This document shows, in pieces, positions 8,959 to 18,124 of a DNA stretch of 64,000 nt. A program made the position numbers and the translations under genes. Below the pieces are notes generated by a model. It was given only the letters and a program-made list of their open reading frames with translations. It searched no databases and was not told the origin of the DNA. Each line of letters starts with the position of its first letter. The stretch's first letter is position 1. The DNA lies in contig NZ_VIVK01000003.1 of NCBI RefSeq assembly GCF_007828865.1, positions 186,001-250,000 on the forward strand, given 5' to 3'. The stretch is from Kribbella amoyensis (GTDB taxonomy: Bacteria > Actinomycetota > Actinomycetes > Propionibacteriales > Kribbellaceae).

Positions 8959-9902
8959 CGGGACGCTCGCAGCCGGGGATCGAGGGCGACGTACAGCAGG
9001 TCGACGAGGAAGTTGACGAGCAGGACCGCGACGACGAGCACCATCACCACGTTCTGCACGAGCAGAAGGTCGCGCTGGGACACCCCGTCCAGCAGGAGGC
9101 TGCCGAGGCCCGGGATGACGAACACCCGCTCGACGACCACGGCACCGATCAGCAACGTGGCCAGCTGCAGCCCGAGGACCGTGACGACGGGGACCGCCGC
9201 GTTGCGGAGACCGTGCCGCCACAACGCGGGGAACGGCCTGAGCCCCTTGGCTCGCGCGGTACGGAGGTAGTCCTCGCGGAGTACGTCGAGGACGGCGCTG
9301 CGTACGTACCTGGTCAGGACCGCGCCTTGCACGAGGCCGAGCGACAACGCGGGCAGGATCAGCTGCTTGACGAACATCGCCGGGTCCTCGGCCGGTGGGG
9401 TCCAGCCGTTCGCCGGGAGCCAGCCGAGCTTCACCGCGAAGAGCATGATCAGCAGGATCCCGGCCAGGAACGCGGGCACCGCGACGCCGACCTGCGAGAC
9501 CGCGGAGAGGACGAGCCCGGACACCTTGCGATGCCGCGCGGCCATCACCGTCCCCGCCGGAACCGCGATCAGCAACGCGATCACCATGCCGGCGAGGACG
9601 AGCCACAAGGTCACCTGGAACCGATCCGCGAGCTGTGGCCCGATCGGCGCCTTCGAGATGTACGAGACGCCGAAGTCGCCGTGACTCAACCCGGCCAGCC
9701 AGTCGGCGTACTGCGTGGTCAGCGGCCGGTCGAGGCCGAACTGTTGCCGTAGCTGGGTCACCGCCTCCTCGGACGCGTTCACGCCGAGGGCGACGCGGGC
9801 CGGGTCGCCGGGGAGGACGGCGAGGAAGCCGAAGACCAGGACCGAGCTGACCGCGAGGCTGACCAGCAGCACGGCGGTGCGCTCGATCACGCGCAGGATC
9901 AT
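8955..9902 (-). CDS. ABC transporter permease (OppB/DppB-like)
   Basis: 315 residues, with the typical N-terminal segment and FLAVLPGDPARVALG (OppB signature) at residues 27-41. The EAA loop near residue 220 reads DYLRTARAKGLRPFPALWRH, and six membrane segments are visible. The ATG at 9902 is preceded by GAGGTGAG. It is separated from the binding-protein gene by 105 bp and coupled to the next permease by ATGA. Confidence 0.9.
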   Translation of the reverse strand: MILRVIERTAVLLVSLAVSSVLVFGFLAVLPGDPARVALGVNASEEAVTQLRQQFGLDRPLTTQYADWLAGLSHGDFGVSYISKAPIGPQLADRFQVTLWLVLAGMVIALLIAVPAGTVMAARHRKVSGLVLSAVSQVGVAVPAFLAGILLIMLFAVKLGWLPANGWTPPAEDPAMFVKQLILPALSLGLVQGAVLTRYVRSAVLDVLREDYLRTARAKGLRPFPALWRHGLRNAAVPVVTVLGLQLATLLIGAVVVERVFVIPGLGSLLLDGVSQRDLLLVQNVVMVLVVAVLLVNFLVDLLYVALDPRLRASR

Positions 9903-10007
9903 CGGGTCAGCTCACCTCGTCGGCGGATGTCAGCGGATGTCAGAGGCAACGGTCTGGGGCAATCTTCAGCGTCTGCGGTTGGAGCAACTTCACCTTCGGT
10001 GGTCGGG

Positions 10008-11516
10008 TCAGCGGCTGAGCCGGGACAGGTCGAAGGACTCGGTGATCGCGTTCTGCGGCAGGCCCTTGACGTCCTTGTCGGCGACGATCAGGTTCGGGAT
10101 CAGGAACAGCCAGTCGGCCGCCGCCTGCTCCGACAACCGCCGCGCGGCCTTCCTCATCTCGCTCACCTGGGTCGCCTCGTCCCCCGCGTCCGCGGCCGCG
10201 ACGTGCTGCTGCAACGTGGGGTCGTCGTACCGCGTGTAGTACTGCGCGTTGAACACGGCGCCGAGGTCGCGCGGTTCGACGTGGGCGATGATCGACAGGT
10301 CGTAGTCCGCGTTCTTCAGCACGGCCGTCAGCCAGGCCGCGGGGAACTCGAGCTGGTCGATCTGCACCTTGAGCCCGGCCTGCTCGAGCTGGCTCTTCAC
10401 CACCTGGCCGCAGGACGTTGCGTAGGGCAACGTGGGGAGCCGGAGCCGCAGCGTCTTCCCGGTCGCGCCGGCGGCCTGGAGCAACGACTTCGCCTTCGCC
10501 TGGTCGTACGGCGCGACACCGGTCAAGTCCTCGTACCACGGGTCGGTCGGCGGCACCATACTGCCGATCAGCTTGCCGCGGCCCGCGAAACAGGTGTCCA
10601 GCAACGCCTTGTGGTCGATCGCGGCCCGGATCCCCTGCCGCACCCGGAGATCCTTGAACACCGGCCGCGAGTTGTTGAACGACAGCAGCACCTCGCCGTT
10701 CGTCGTCCCCTCGATCACCTGGTACTTGCCGTTGCCGTTGAACTGGCTCAGCGCCTCCGGGGCCTGCACGGTGCCGATCACGTCGATCGTGCCGCTGAGC
10801 AGCGCGTTGTTCAACGCGTTCGGGTCCTTGAAGTACTTCAGGGTGACCTGGCCGAAGTACGGCTTGGTCCCCCAGTACTGGTCGTTGCGCTGCAGCACGA
10901 TCGAGTCGCCGCGCTTCCACGAGCCGAACTTGTACGGCCCGGTGCCGACCGGGTCGGTGGCCAGCTTGTCCACCCCGGTCTTATCGAACATCGCGCCGAT
11001 CCGGGTCGTCATCCGGAACAGCCAGTCGTTGCTCGGCTTGGTCAGCGTGACCGTCAACTCGGTCGCCGACGTCGCCTTCGCACTCTCCACCACGGCCATC
11101 GCGGACTTCAGCGACGTCGTCCACGCCGTCTGCACCCGCTCGATGCTGAACACCGCGTCGTCGGCGGTGAACGCCTGCCCGTTGGTGAACTTCGCGTTGT
11201 CGACCAGCGTGAACGTGTACGTTTTCCGGTCCGGCGAGAGCGTCCACGACTTGGCCAGATCCGGCACGATCTTGCCGGACTCGTCCTGCTTGACCAGCCC
11301 GTTGTACACGTTGCCGAGCAGCGCCTGCGGAATCGCGGCCCCGTCCGTCGTGGTGAAGTCGAGACTGGCCGGCTCGGCCACCAACCCGACCATCAACGCC
11401 TCCTCGGCTCCGGGCGAAGATCCACCCGAAGACCCAGAACCCGCCGAACAAGCCGCGACAGCCAACAAAGCGGCAGACCCGACGAGCGCGACCACGCCGG
11501 CGCGATAGGACTTCAC
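10008..11516 (-). CDS. ABC transporter substrate-binding lipoprotein (SBP family 5, oligopeptide type)
   Basis: 502 residues from a GTG at 11516 with AGGGAG five bases upstream. A lipoprotein signal of about 23 residues ends LLAVAAC, followed by a Gly/Ser spacer and an SBP_bac_5 fold (PDLAKSWTLSPDRKTYTFTL near residue 80, KFTNGQAFTADDAVFSIER near 105). The family binds peptides, nickel, glycosides or other small molecules on the outer face of the membrane, so the name gives no substrate. The open frame extends 73 codons further upstream, but without a ribosome site and across the signal peptide. First gene of the operon. Confidence 0.9.
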   Translation of the reverse strand: MKSYRAGVVALVGSAALLAVAACSAGSGSSGGSSPGAEEALMVGLVAEPASLDFTTTDGAAIPQALLGNVYNGLVKQDESGKIVPDLAKSWTLSPDRKTYTFTLVDNAKFTNGQAFTADDAVFSIERVQTAWTTSLKSAMAVVESAKATSATELTVTLTKPSNDWLFRMTTRIGAMFDKTGVDKLATDPVGTGPYKFGSWKRGDSIVLQRNDQYWGTKPYFGQVTLKYFKDPNALNNALLSGTIDVIGTVQAPEALSQFNGNGKYQVIEGTTNGEVLLSFNNSRPVFKDLRVRQGIRAAIDHKALLDTCFAGRGKLIGSMVPPTDPWYEDLTGVAPYDQAKAKSLLQAAGATGKTLRLRLPTLPYATSCGQVVKSQLEQAGLKVQIDQLEFPAAWLTAVLKNADYDLSIIAHVEPRDLGAVFNAQYYTRYDDPTLQQHVAAADAGDEATQVSEMRKAARRLSEQAAADWLFLIPNLIVADKDVKGLPQNAITESFDLSRLSR

Positions 11517-11781
11517 AAGAACTCCCTGGATACTGGTCGGACCAGAGGACCAAGAAAAACCCGGTCCCTCACCGAAGCCCCGACACGGTACCCAGAAGAG
11601 CCCCGACCAGGCCGAAGTGAAGGCCTCGATGCTAGTGCATCCCCACCCCCACTCACCCGCAGCAGGGCGCGCGCCGAAACACCGCGCAGCACACGGTGGG
11701 CCGGCGGGTGCAGCGTCCCTGACGGGTTGTTGCATGAGTGGCGCGTCATTGGACGGATGGCGGGTTGCAACGCGTCAGCGG

Positions 11782-12810
11782 TCATGAAACCCCGCTAAGC
11801 ACCGATGCCTGCGGGCGGAGGTGCGCGGCAACTGGCTCGGCGGTTGCGGGGGTAGCCGTGCCGGCTGGCCGGGAGGCGCGCCGGGAACGGTCGATTGCGC
11901 GGTTGAGACGGCCGATGAAGCCGGCCGGCTGGGTGAGATCCGACCAGCCGGCGCGGACCACCTGATACCCAAGATCGCGGAGCCGGTCTTCTCGCAGCTT
12001 CTCGGCGACCAGTACCGCGGCGTCGCCGGTGGAGTACTTGATCCGCCCGTCGAACTCGACGACGACACTCCACTGATCCAGCAGGAAGTCGACCCGTCCG
12101 ACCAGCCGGCCAAGGTCGTCCCTGATCTCCGCCTGCAGAGTCGGCTCGGGCAGACCGAGGTCGGCGAGCACCAGCCGCAGGCGCGACTCACCCACCGACT
12201 CAGCCAGCGGATTCCCGAAGGCGATTGCGCGGAACGCTGCTCTGCTCCCAGGAGAACCAGCCACCAACTCGGCGTACTCCCGCAACTGACCGGCCGTCGC
12301 GAGACCCTGCCGAAGGGCAGCATCGACGACCGCCACCGCGACCGGGTACGTCGCGAGCCGGATCGCGTCGACCACCGCCCGCGGTCCGGTGACCACCTCG
12401 ACGCCACCGACGACCGTACTGCGCATCGGTGGGCCGCTGAGATGCTGGCAGACCTGGGCAGTCGTCCGCCCGGGCCCGGCGATCCTGGTCACGTGAACCC
12501 GGCTGAGGTCCAGGTCCGAGACGTCGGCCCCGTGGAGCAGCAAGGCGGACTGATGGCTGATCACGGCCCGGCCGGACAAGCTCGTCCACGCGGCCTTGGC
12601 CAGGCGCATGTGTCGCCACACCGCCCACTCCCAGGGCGTCGCCGGCGGATCGGCCCCGGGCTCGGCATAGGTGCCCCGGCACAGTCGCACCCACCGGCCG
12701 TCCGTCACGTGGGCGCGGAGGTCGGCGTCGGAGTACCCGGCGGCGAGCGCGTCGGCGCGGGAGAACCAACCACCTCGTTGAGCTGTCCTTGCGGCGAGTC
12801 TCAGATTCAT
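11782..12810 (-). CDS. AbiEi/DUF559-type protein with Vsr-like endonuclease fold
   Basis: 342 residues. The N-terminus (FSRADALAAGYSDADLRAHV, about residues 16-35) is the winged-helix segment of AbiEi-antitoxin-type proteins. The C-terminus (about 225-310) has the DUF559/Vsr-like core: VDFLLDQWSVVVEFDGRIKY, then KLREDRLRDLGYQVVRAGWSD. Such proteins are abundant single genes in actinomycetes and their role is not established; the acidic pair D/E and the K in this core resemble restriction-type nucleases. No partner toxin gene is adjacent. Divergently arranged neighbours are absent; about 265 bp separate it from the importer operon's first gene. Confidence 0.7.
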   Translation of the reverse strand: MNLRLAARTAQRGGWFSRADALAAGYSDADLRAHVTDGRWVRLCRGTYAEPGADPPATPWEWAVWRHMRLAKAAWTSLSGRAVISHQSALLLHGADVSDLDLSRVHVTRIAGPGRTTAQVCQHLSGPPMRSTVVGGVEVVTGPRAVVDAIRLATYPVAVAVVDAALRQGLATAGQLREYAELVAGSPGSRAAFRAIAFGNPLAESVGESRLRLVLADLGLPEPTLQAEIRDDLGRLVGRVDFLLDQWSVVVEFDGRIKYSTGDAAVLVAEKLREDRLRDLGYQVVRAGWSDLTQPAGFIGRLNRAIDRSRRASRPAGTATPATAEPVAAHLRPQASVLSGVS

Positions 12811-12989
12811 ACCGAGAACATGCCGCTCATCCGGCCGGCCGCAGCAGGTCAGTTTCAGACCTGTGGACAGCGACTTGTTCGACCGCTGGCGAGTTGCCGC
12901 ACGACAACCCGTCCAACAACTCGCTATCCGTCAAACAACCCGCCAGCCCAGAAGCAGCGCGGCCACCATGGCCGCGCGGCGGGGAACGC

Positions 12990-13490
12990 TCAGCGGTCGT
13001 GTTCGAGGACTCTGAGGTGGGGGATGTGGAGTTGTTTCTTGGCTCTTCGGGCCCAGTCCGAGCAGACGAAGGCTGCAGCGGTCTCGGGCCAGGCGACCAC
13101 GATGACTTCTTCGCTGTTCGTGGTGGTCAGCATGCGGCGCAGGGCGAGCAGGATCTCGCCGTGCGTGATGGAGACGTTCACCTGGCTGTTGGTCGCGGCT
13201 CGTAGCCGGCGGGAACTTCGCTCGATCACCGAGGCCAGGTCGTACTGCGGGTCGGCCAGGGCGGTCGCGGTCGTGGTCCGGCCGGGTGCGGTGTCACCGG
13301 TGAGTCCGGCGACTTCCGCGAAACTCGATCCGAGCAGTGCCAGCGGACCGGCGAACCCCTCGGTCGGATGGCTGGAGATCAGCAGGTGGTAGCTGACCGG
13401 TTCCTCGTCCCTGGCGTGCAGGGCGGCGACCCGTTGGGCGTCGCCCTCACTCATCTCCCGTTCGATGAGCACCACCACGTCGTACGTCAT
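12990..13490 (-). CDS. Conserved hypothetical protein (166 aa)
   Basis: 166 residues beginning MTYDVVVLIEREMSEGDAQR. The ATG at 13490 is preceded by GGAAGGGAG. The sequence looks like a soluble alpha/beta protein: short hydrophobic strands (YHLLISSH, EEVIVVAWP) alternate with helices, loosely resembling universal-stress-type folds, but no family signature is certain. No signal peptide or membrane segment. I do not recognise a function. It lies between the AbiEi-like gene and the RING-TerD gene, all on the minus strand but with gaps of about 180 and 243 bp, so probably separate units. Confidence 0.6.
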   Translation of the reverse strand: MTYDVVVLIEREMSEGDAQRVAALHARDEEPVSYHLLISSHPTEGFAGPLALLGSSFAEVAGLTGDTAPGRTTTATALADPQYDLASVIERSSRRLRAATNSQVNVSITHGEILLALRRMLTTTNSEEVIVVAWPETAAAFVCSDWARRAKKQLHIPHLRVLEHDR

Positions 13491-13676
13491 GCGTGGCTCC
13501 CTTCGCCGTCCCTTCCTTTGTACTCCGCTCGCCGCCGGAAGTGGTGACGAACCTCTTCACCGTCATCGGAATGTCAAAGTTCGCAACTTCGCGCCGACGC
13601 CCGGCATCTTCACTGGCAGAGGCTGTCCCCGGCACCAGGTCCCAGCGCGACCGACCGCCGGGAGCCGAAGCGGCGG

Positions 13677-13710
13677 GACCCCGGTTCGGGGTGAGGACCG
13701 AACCGGGGTC
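13677..13710 (-). terminator. Perfect 13-bp hairpin behind the RING-TerD gene
   Basis: GACCCCGGTTCGG, an 8-base loop, then its exact complement CCGAACCGGGGTC. It lies 24 bp after the stop of the RING-TerD gene. No T-run follows, as is usual for GC-rich actinobacterial terminators. Confidence 0.65.
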
Positions 13711-13733
13711 TCGCCTTGTCCCACCCCCAAACG

Positions 13734-16289
13734 TCAGGGCGTGTGCGTCGCGAGCCGGGCGCGAGCGTCCGGGACCAGGGTCGTCAGCAGATGCGGCGCC
13801 GCGACGAACTCGTGCGCCGCCGGATCGAGCAACCGCGGATGCAGCGCGAAGACCTGCGCTCCCGCCTTGGGATCGACATCGGCCGCCGACACGACCGCGA
13901 CGAAGTCGGCGCGATTCGCGGCGTCCAGGTCCCACACCCGGTCAGGCTCGAGCCGGGCGGTCAGCCGGCGGGCGAAGCTGGTGAGCTCCTCCCCCGACTC
14001 ACGTACGTACCCGACCACGGACCCGTCGGCGCAACGGACCACCACCTCGTCGGTCCGCGCGGCCGCGTGCCAGCAGCACAGCTCCCACAGGCTCACCCGG
14101 TCGCCCGCGCCGTGCACCTCCTCCAGCGTCGCCGCCATCAACGCGACGCGGGCCGCGTGCCGGACGATGCTGTGGCCGACACCGAGCGCGCCGAGGTTCA
14201 CGTCGTACCAGCGGAGCTCGCGGGTGTGCAGGTCGACGCCGAACGGCAGCAGGATCTTGGCCGGCCCGGCCAGGTCGTACCGCTCCTCGACGGCCGCCGG
14301 ATCGAACAAACCGGTCGGCTTGCGCATCACCCCGACGAAGCCGCGTTCCAATCGGTCGAAAGGCACGCCGTTGTACCCGAAGACCACGGGCAGCACGTAC
14401 CGCCCGCCGACGCGGCGTACGGCGCGGAGGTCGAGGTCCACGAACTCGGTCGAGCCGGTAGAACCGGGCGCGGAGGTGAGGTTGCCCGAGTGCACCATCG
14501 CGTCCTGGTCGAACCGCAGCCGGGTGGCATCGCACAGCCCGACGAACCCCCACTCCCCGTCGAACACCGCGACGGCGAGGTCCAGGTCGACCCGTTGACC
14601 GGCCGGCTCGACCCAGTGCAGGAACAGCCGCAGCTCGTCGTCCAGCGGAATGGGCTGCGCACTCCCCCGGGTCATCCGCCGCAACGTCGAGGACGCGCCC
14701 CGCTCCGAGGACGGCGCCGCCAGCCGGCCCAGCTCCTCGTCCAGGAACGCTCGCCGGAACCGCGGCAAGCTAGTTGCCCTGCGCAACATCTCGCCGACGA
14801 TCACGCCGGCCAGCGCCGTGGCCAGCTCGGCCGGCAGCGGCTCGCGCTCGTCCACCGACGTCCATACCCGGGTCGTCCCTCCGCGCGGGTAGAACAGCCG
14901 CAGATCGCCGGGCGGCGTCCGGACCTGGCCCAGCGCCGCGATCAACACCGCAGGTGAGACGTCCGACAACGCCGTGCCGACCGCCTCGACCAGCAACCCG
15001 TGCGACTCCGCCGGAAGCGCCCGCGCCAACTGCACCGTCCGGCGCAGCAACTCCCCCGGCCGCTGCCGCAACAGGTCGAGCGCGTGACCAGGTCGCCCGT
15101 CGACGAACGCCCCCTCGACCCGGCTCGCGAACGTGGTCACCACGAGGCGCCCGTCCTCGAGCCGGACCATCGGCTGCCGCGCCGCCTCGCCGAGAACGGC
15201 CCGGCCCGCAGGCGTTTCCGCGTCCACCTTCGTCCGGCGGACCACGGCGAACGCCAACGCGGCGACCGGGTACTCCCGCGCGTACTCGAAGGGGTGAAGG
15301 TTCTCCCCCATCCGCTTCCATGCTCGCGGATGCCGCTGGACGTCGTCCACCAACGACTCGAGCGGCATCCGGTCCAACCGGGCCAGCAGCGTCCGCCGGG
15401 TCAGCCGCGGCAGCGACCTCCGCCGTACCGGGGGTGTGCGCAGACCAGGGTCACCGCCCATCAGGACGGACAGCACGCGCAGGACGTCGGTCGCCGTCTC
15501 GAGCCGGTCGATCAGGAACGGCTCCCGCGCGAGCAGCAGGGCGATCACGTACGCCCGGGTCTCGCGAACCGGGATCACGTCGGGCAGCCAGGAGGAGTCC
15601 GCCTCGGTCAGCAACACCTTCAGGTCGGTGCGATCGACCACCGACAAGGGCGTCTGCCGCGTCAGCAACTCGTCGGCCAGCGCGCGCTCCGCATCAGAAG
15701 GCGCGAGCGCGAGAAGCCGCAACCGATCGGCGTCCGCCTTGCCCGGGATCTCGTCGAACCCCGGCTCGAGGAACGGGTCGTCGGGATCGATGTGCCGTAG
15801 ACAGAGCGGGCACGCGCTGAAGTCGGAACCGTCCCAGCAGGAACGGCAGACGAGATGCGCGCACGGCGATACAGCGTGCACCAGCTCCGCGTCGCCACAC
15901 AGCACACACGGCTGCTCCGGCTCCTGCAGCAGGCGCGCGAAGACACGGTTCACGTAGAAGGTTTCGGTGTTGCCGGGGACGCTCTCCGGGAAGCCGCGGA
16001 ACAACGGCACGTACTCGGCGTCGTACCCGGACTCCGCGTCGAGCATCTCCAGCAGGCCGGTCCCGAAGCCCGACAAGGCGAGCGGATTGAGGCCCGCGCA
16101 GTACCGGTAGAGCGGTGCCGACAGCAGGAACCCGCGCTGGACCAGCTCGGCCTGCAAGGCGTTCAGCCCGGTCTGGGTGGTCAGCGGGCGCTTGAGCCAC
16201 TGCCACGCGGACCGGCGGACCGGCGGCGTGATCCGGGCGTCGACCATCCGGCGGCGACGCAGCAGCACCTCGGCGAGCGAACTGGACAT
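13734..16289 (-). CDS. RING-finger plus TerD-like domain protein (MXAN_6230/SCO0854-like)
   Basis: 851 residues. The ATG at 16289 has GGGAGGG upstream; a longer open frame upstream looks non-coding. A textbook C3HC4 RING is seen at C128, C131, C143, H145, C148, C151, C160 and C163. A long helical region follows (about 170-530), then a TerD-like region (about 545-700) with the acidic strand VDLDLAVAVFDGEWG that binds Ca2+ in TerD proteins, and about 150 further residues. The arrangement matches the family called MXAN_6230/SCO0854 RING-domain proteins, whose function is unknown. TerD proteins belong to tellurite/stress-response systems; a RING could act as a zinc scaffold or, speculatively, as a ligase-like module. 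No other ter genes are in the window. Confidence 0.8.
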   Translation of the reverse strand: MSSSLAEVLLRRRRMVDARITPPVRRSAWQWLKRPLTTQTGLNALQAELVQRGFLLSAPLYRYCAGLNPLALSGFGTGLLEMLDAESGYDAEYVPLFRGFPESVPGNTETFYVNRVFARLLQEPEQPCVLCGDAELVHAVSPCAHLVCRSCWDGSDFSACPLCLRHIDPDDPFLEPGFDEIPGKADADRLRLLALAPSDAERALADELLTRQTPLSVVDRTDLKVLLTEADSSWLPDVIPVRETRAYVIALLLAREPFLIDRLETATDVLRVLSVLMGGDPGLRTPPVRRRSLPRLTRRTLLARLDRMPLESLVDDVQRHPRAWKRMGENLHPFEYAREYPVAALAFAVVRRTKVDAETPAGRAVLGEAARQPMVRLEDGRLVVTTFASRVEGAFVDGRPGHALDLLRQRPGELLRRTVQLARALPAESHGLLVEAVGTALSDVSPAVLIAALGQVRTPPGDLRLFYPRGGTTRVWTSVDEREPLPAELATALAGVIVGEMLRRATSLPRFRRAFLDEELGRLAAPSSERGASSTLRRMTRGSAQPIPLDDELRLFLHWVEPAGQRVDLDLAVAVFDGEWGFVGLCDATRLRFDQDAMVHSGNLTSAPGSTGSTEFVDLDLRAVRRVGGRYVLPVVFGYNGVPFDRLERGFVGVMRKPTGLFDPAAVEERYDLAGPAKILLPFGVDLHTRELRWYDVNLGALGVGHSIVRHAARVALMAATLEEVHGAGDRVSLWELCCWHAAARTDEVVVRCADGSVVGYVRESGEELTSFARRLTARLEPDRVWDLDAANRADFVAVVSAADVDPKAGAQVFALHPRLLDPAAHEFVAAPHLLTTLVPDARARLATHTP

Positions 16290-16784
16290 CGGGCCCTCCC
16301 GGCGGTGGGGACAGAGCTGCCAGGGGCGGAGAGCGAACGCGCTACTTGGCCTGGTGAAGGAGAAGGAAGCACGTCCAAGAGCCGCCCCTGGCAAGAAGAA
16401 CGCTACCGGGTGGCACCGACAGTTTTCACCGAGTGCGCACCGGCGGTCCGCCGAAGGATCCGGGCAAAGAAAAGCTCCGATACCAGGGTCGGGGCCGCCC
16501 CGCCCAGACCCCGGTACCAGAGGACTCCAGAGTAGACCCGACAGCCGAGCTGGAAGACACCGGGGACCACTTTTCTGCACCTTTGGCACTGATCGGCCGC
16601 GAGCAATCCCTTGTTTGACTGCGCTCCGCGATCGATCGACCCAGCTGCGCCAGAAAACTGCCGTCAGCGATCCGATCGGGGACGCGCGCGGCTGGGTAAG
16701 TTCCGTCACATCCACGGCTCGGATCGGACCGAAGGGTATCCCTACCGATCACAGCCGGGAGGTGTCACAGCACGGATTGTGGTT
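16290..16784. other. Intergenic region between divergent RING-TerD and MFS genes
   Basis: About 495 bp separating the minus-strand RING-TerD gene and the plus-strand MFS gene. It must hold both promoters. I see no convincing gene: the open frames crossing it lack ribosome sites and are low-quality extensions of the flanking genes. No hairpin or repeat stands out. Confidence 0.5.
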
Positions 16785-18026
16785 ATGGTCTCCTCCATGG
16801 AGGGTGGGGTGCTCGAACGTGCGCGCTGGCGGGACGTCTTCGGACTGGCCGAGTTCAGGGCACTGTTCCTGGCCGGCGTGCTGTCGGTCGCCGGTGACCA
16901 GCTGGCCCGGGTCGCGTTGTCGGTCCTGGTCTACGAGCGCACCGCGTCCGCCGGGCTGACCGCCCTCACCTATGCGCTGACCTACATCCCGGACCTGCTG
17001 TTCGGTCCGTTGCTGGCCGGCTTCGCCGATCGGTACCCGCGGCGCCGGGTGATGATCGTGACCGATCTCGCCCGGGCCCTGCTGGTGGCCGCGATGGCGA
17101 TCGAGTCGCTGCCGTTGTGGGCCGTGATCGTGCTGCTGCTGGGATTGCAGGCGTTCGGCTCGCCGTTCAACGCCGCGCGGGCCGCGACGCTCCCGGTGGT
17201 GCTGCCCGGGGACAAGTACGTGCTGGGCAAGGCCGCGAACGACATGGTCGTCCAGTTCAGCCAGGTGCTCGGCTTCGGGATCGGCGGCTGGGCCGTGCTC
17301 AGCGTGGGGTCGTCCGGCGGCCTGTTGCTGGACTCCGGGACGTTCCTCGTCTCCGCGGTGCTCATCGCTGTCGGGGTCCGGGCCCGTCCGGCGCCGACGG
17401 AGCAGTCCGACGAGCCACGGCGCCGCTACTTCAAGGACATGGCCGCGGGGACGTCCTTGGTACTGCGGACGCCGTCGCTGCGGGCGCTCATCGCGCTGGC
17501 GACGATCGCGGGGTTCTACGTCACCGTCGAGGGTCTCGCCGTGCCGTACGCGGCCGAGATCGGCGGCGGGCCCGAGGCGGCCGGCCTGCTGCTGGCCGCG
17601 AGCCCGGCCGGCGCCGTCGTCGGGATGTGGCTGATCACCCTCTGGCCGCCGGAACGGCGGATGCGCCTGATCGGGCCGCTCGCGGTCGCGGCCTGCGTCC
17701 CGCTGGTGTTCTGCGCGCTGCAGCCCGGACTGGTGCCCACGATCGCGCTGTGGGCGTTGTCCGGGCTCGCCTCGGCGTACCACCTGCCGACCAGCGCCGC
17801 GTTCGTCCAGGCCGTGCCGGACGCGCAGCGCGGTCAGGCGTTCGGCGTCGCCAGTACGGCCCTCAAGAGCAGCCAGGGCATCGGCATCCTGGTCGCCGGG
17901 CTGATCGCGGACCGGACGTCGCCGTCGCTCGCGCTCGCGGTGGTCGGGGCGGCCGGCGTGGTGGCCGCCCTGGCGGCGGGCACCGCCTGGTCCCGCGCCC
18001 GCCGCGACCGGGTCGGCAACACGTGA
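16785..18026 (+). CDS. MFS transporter
   Basis: About 413 residues with some twelve hydrophobic segments and the MFS motif-A-like loop GFADRYPRRRVMIVTD after the second/third helix (about residue 75). It fits the enterobactin-exporter/macrolide-efflux (MFS_3) type of drug or siderophore efflux proteins; substrate unknown. The start is uncertain: ATG 16785 or ATG 16797 (MEGGVLERARW). The only good ribosome site, GGGAGG at 16757-16762, is too far upstream for either. The frame is open back to 16611, but that part lacks coding character. A lone gene on the plus strand, converging on the GNEWF-peptide gene. Confidence 0.85.
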   Translation: MVSSMEGGVLERARWRDVFGLAEFRALFLAGVLSVAGDQLARVALSVLVYERTASAGLTALTYALTYIPDLLFGPLLAGFADRYPRRRVMIVTDLARALLVAAMAIESLPLWAVIVLLLGLQAFGSPFNAARAATLPVVLPGDKYVLGKAANDMVVQFSQVLGFGIGGWAVLSVGSSGGLLLDSGTFLVSAVLIAVGVRARPAPTEQSDEPRRRYFKDMAAGTSLVLRTPSLRALIALATIAGFYVTVEGLAVPYAAEIGGGPEAAGLLLAASPAGAVVGMWLITLWPPERRMRLIGPLAVAACVPLVFCALQPGLVPTIALWALSGLASAYHLPTSAAFVQAVPDAQRGQAFGVASTALKSSQGIGILVAGLIADRTSPSLALAVVGAAGVVAALAAGTAWSRARRDRVGNT

Positions 18027-18085
18027 AATTCCGGCTTTTCCGCTGCCTCCCGGAGATTCAGGGAATAACCTCCGGACGACCTGCG

Positions 18086-18110
18086 TAAAAAGTCGGTTAA
18101 GAAAAAACCG
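18086..18110 (-). terminator. Weak hairpin with T-run behind the GNEWF-peptide gene
   Basis: CGGTT at 18094-18098 pairs with AACCG at 18106-18110, with a 7-base loop. On the minus strand it is followed by five T residues. The stem is short, so the call is tentative, but it lies 15 bp past the peptide stop codon. Confidence 0.35.
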
Positions 18111-18124
18111 GGTTCAGCCAGAGA

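Noticed and set aside
11782..12810. Type IV toxin-antitoxin pair
   Set aside because: Only the AbiEi-like/DUF559 protein is present; no AbiEii-type nucleotidyltransferase gene is adjacent.
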